Below, piece after piece: positions 34,926 through 36,216 of a stretch of DNA of 36,216 nucleotides. The stretch lies in the NCBI GenBank assembly GCA_029820995.1, contig JALGUG010000014.1:1-36216 (forward strand), given 5' to 3'. The notes under the pieces were generated by a model, which did not search any database, was not told the origin of the DNA, and saw only the letters and a list, made by a program, of their open reading frames with translations. The position numbers and the translations under genes are program-made. Numbering within the stretch: the stretch's first letter is position 1; each line of letters begins with the position of its first letter. Source of the DNA: Candidatus Zipacnadia bacterium. Lineage in GTDB: Bacteria; Armatimonadota; Zipacnadia; JALGUG01.

Positions 34926-35918
34926 ATGGGTCAAGATAGGCACCGTGACGGCTTACTGGTTGGGCTGCTGGTGCTGGCCGGGCTTGCGTGTGTCGGGCAC
35001 GCCGGCGCGTCGCCGGACGGGGTTCTGAGCAGCATCAAGGGCGAGGTCCGCCTCAGCCGGGGCGGTGGTCCCGCCGAGCCCGTAGTGGCAGCGACGCCGC
35101 TGCAACAAGGCGATCGCATCGAGGTAGGAGCCGCCGCCGGTGCTGTCATCTACTACCCCAACCGCCCCCCGCTCAAGCTGCAGCCGGGGCAAACGTTCAC
35201 CGTAGCTGCAGCGCAATCAGGCGACAGAAAGTCAGCTCTGGCGCGGGCCTGGGCCGCGCTAATCCGGGGATTGGCGGCGGGTTTTGGCGGCGAACGAATC
35301 AGCAGACCCGCGGCGACCCGCGGCAGTCTCGGCGGTTTCACGCCGCCCAATCCGATTGCGCCCCGATGCACGAAGATCATGACCAGGCGGCCGACCTTCC
35401 GCTGGGACCCCGTGCCCGGCGCAAACAAGTATGTAGTCACGGTAGGGTTCTACCAGACGCAGAACCGCATCTGGTCGCAGGAGGCGAAGAGCACGAGCAT
35501 CGTCTATCCTGCCGAGGCGCCGCCCTTCGAATACGGCCGGCGGTACTTCTGGGAGGTGGCAGCCGACACCGGCACGGCACGCGTGCCCTCGGATACCGTG
35601 TGGTTCGCGGTGCTCCCGGAGGAAGAGGTGAGAGCCGTGCAGGAGTGCGTCAGAGAGCTGCGGAGCCAGGCGCAGTCGCCCGACGAGATGGGGCTGGCCA
35701 TAGCCTGCGTCTATTCCGAGTGCGGACTGGACGACGCTGCGGCCACGGAGTTGGAGCGCCTGTATAGTGCGAACCCAGAGGACCCGACGGTGCAACTCTT
35801 GCTCTACGAGCTCTACCGCAGGATGGAGCGCCCGGATCTGGCCCAGAAGGTGTGGCGCGGTGCGTACCAGGTTACGGACGAGCAGAGGGACGTCTGGAGA
35901 AAGATAGCTGAACCATAG
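34926..35918 (+). CDS. Exported FecR-domain protein with TPR-like tail
   Basis: A 330-residue exported protein. A signal peptide (about 1-27, LLVGLLVLAGLACVGHAGA) leads to a FecR-type domain (about 30-90: SSIKGEVRLSRGG, PLQQGDRIEVGAAAGAVIYY, PLKLQPGQTFTV). A fibronectin-like beta domain (about 150-230: RPTFRWDPVPGANKYVVTVGFYQ to YFWEVAADTG) follows, and the tail is a helical repeat resembling TPR (about 255-325: IACVYSECGLDDAAATELERLYSANPEDP). FecR domains in such proteins bind ligands or partner proteins at the envelope. ATG 34926 follows AGAGGGG at 11 bases; a GTG at 34914 overlaps the cyclase stop but has no spacing for a ribosome-binding site. It is probably cotranscribed with the CHASE2 cyclase. 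Confidence 0.85.
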   Translation: MGQDRHRDGLLVGLLVLAGLACVGHAGASPDGVLSSIKGEVRLSRGGGPAEPVVAATPLQQGDRIEVGAAAGAVIYYPNRPPLKLQPGQTFTVAAAQSGDRKSALARAWAALIRGLAAGFGGERISRPAATRGSLGGFTPPNPIAPRCTKIMTRRPTFRWDPVPGANKYVVTVGFYQTQNRIWSQEAKSTSIVYPAEAPPFEYGRRYFWEVAADTGTARVPSDTVWFAVLPEEEVRAVQECVRELRSQAQSPDEMGLAIACVYSECGLDDAAATELERLYSANPEDPTVQLLLYELYRRMERPDLAQKVWRGAYQVTDEQRDVWRKIAEP

Positions 35919-36216
35919 GCAACCACAGGCGGCATGCGAGGAGGGTGATTGCGCGCGCTAGCTTACCATGCCAGCCGCCGACCATCAGCGCGCCTTCAGG
36001 GCACGTCGGGCTATTTTCGGTTTTTCGAAAAACCGAAAAGGGCCTCAGCCGCGGGCAAGAGCTGAGTATTCGCCAGCCTGCTCCGTTCTCCGCCTCGGTC
36101 AGCCGGCAGGCCGAGAGTGCTAGGCGTCCTTTATGTTCTCGCCCCCAAAAGCTGCCCTCTGCTGTTGACCGTTTGCCGCTTGCTTTGCTGATTGCTGAGT
36201 GCTGATTACTGTCGCT
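35919..36216. other. 298-bp non-coding stretch at the right edge
   Basis: No plausible gene is seen. It contains the AT-rich palindrome at 36014-36039 and, at the far end (36187-36207), three imperfect 7-bp repeats of GCTGATT type. TTGACC near 36165 could be the -35 of a promoter for a gene beyond the edge, but no -10 is convincing. Confidence 0.5.
36014..36039. repeat. Perfect 26-bp AT-rich palindrome
   Basis: TTTTCGGTTTTT (36014-36025), a central CG, and AAAAACCGAAAA (36028-36039) make an uninterrupted palindrome, about 95 bp after the FecR gene stop. It is A/T-rich at the ends and centre, unlike a GC terminator stem. It may be a protein-binding site or a dispersed intergenic repeat; in RNA it would form a hairpin ending in A residues. 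Confidence 0.7.

Overview
The window is GC-rich bacterial chromosome, densely packed with genes of ordinary bacterial type. It carries no phage, transposase, CRISPR or tRNA gene that I can see. The mix of genes points to a free-living heterotroph of the Armatimonadota type: sugar-processing Gfo/Idh/MocA oxidoreductases, TIM-barrel sugar isomerase, unusual glycoside hydrolases, a spore-photoproduct-lyase-like radical SAM protein, DUF3084/DUF3307 proteins and a K+-independent pyrophosphatase pump. Planctomycetota or a neighbouring candidate phylum cannot be excluded. This placement is an inference from gene content only.

Region 1-8240 is a carbohydrate-handling block on both strands. It holds a tandem-GNAT acetyltransferase (cut by the left edge) behind a cytoplasmic glycoside hydrolase-like protein, a sugar phosphate isomerase/epimerase, a radical SAM protein related to spore photoproduct lyase, a lipoprotein, a 318-residue protein I do not recognise and a Gfo/Idh/MocA oxidoreductase. 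Region 8241-13487 holds DNA gyrase: gyrB then gyrA on the minus strand. gyrB has a near-consensus sigma-70 promoter and a leader containing a terminator-like hairpin. GyrA carries leucine at the position of E. coli Ser83. A 13-bp perfect inverted repeat lies between gyrA and the convergent oxidoreductase.

Region 13488-26195 reads rightwards. A second Gfo/Idh/MocA protein and a small membrane protein come first. An S1-domain RNA-binding protein follows, behind a promoter with exact consensus -35 and -10 hexamers and a 17-bp spacer, and then a soluble GAF-PAS histidine kinase. Next is a compact set: rpiB, a dCMP deaminase overlapping it, wecA/tagO-type glycosyltransferase, wecB, uppP and hppA, closed by a strong GC hairpin. 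The lipid-carrier steps fit together: UDP-GlcNAc is loaded on undecaprenyl phosphate, WecB makes UDP-ManNAc, UppP recycles the carrier and HppA consumes pyrophosphate. A protein of unknown function and a SIS-domain amino-sugar-phosphate deaminase/isomerase follow.

Region 26213-32946 is a minus-strand run transcribed in the order DUF3084 coiled-coil membrane protein, YqgF-like nuclease (ATGA overlap), DUF3307 membrane protein, response regulator-PP2C phosphatase, and a large exported six-hairpin glycosidase-like protein. Divergent from it is a CHASE2-adenylate/guanylate cyclase followed at 8 bp by an exported FecR-domain protein with a TPR-like tail. The last 298 bp have no gene but include a perfect 26-bp AT-rich palindrome.

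No single locus is an obvious new defence or mobile system. The most unusual points are the gyrase locus, the divergent SPL-like enzyme, the cyclase with a replaced substrate lysine, and the sensor/phosphatase-glycosidase operon.
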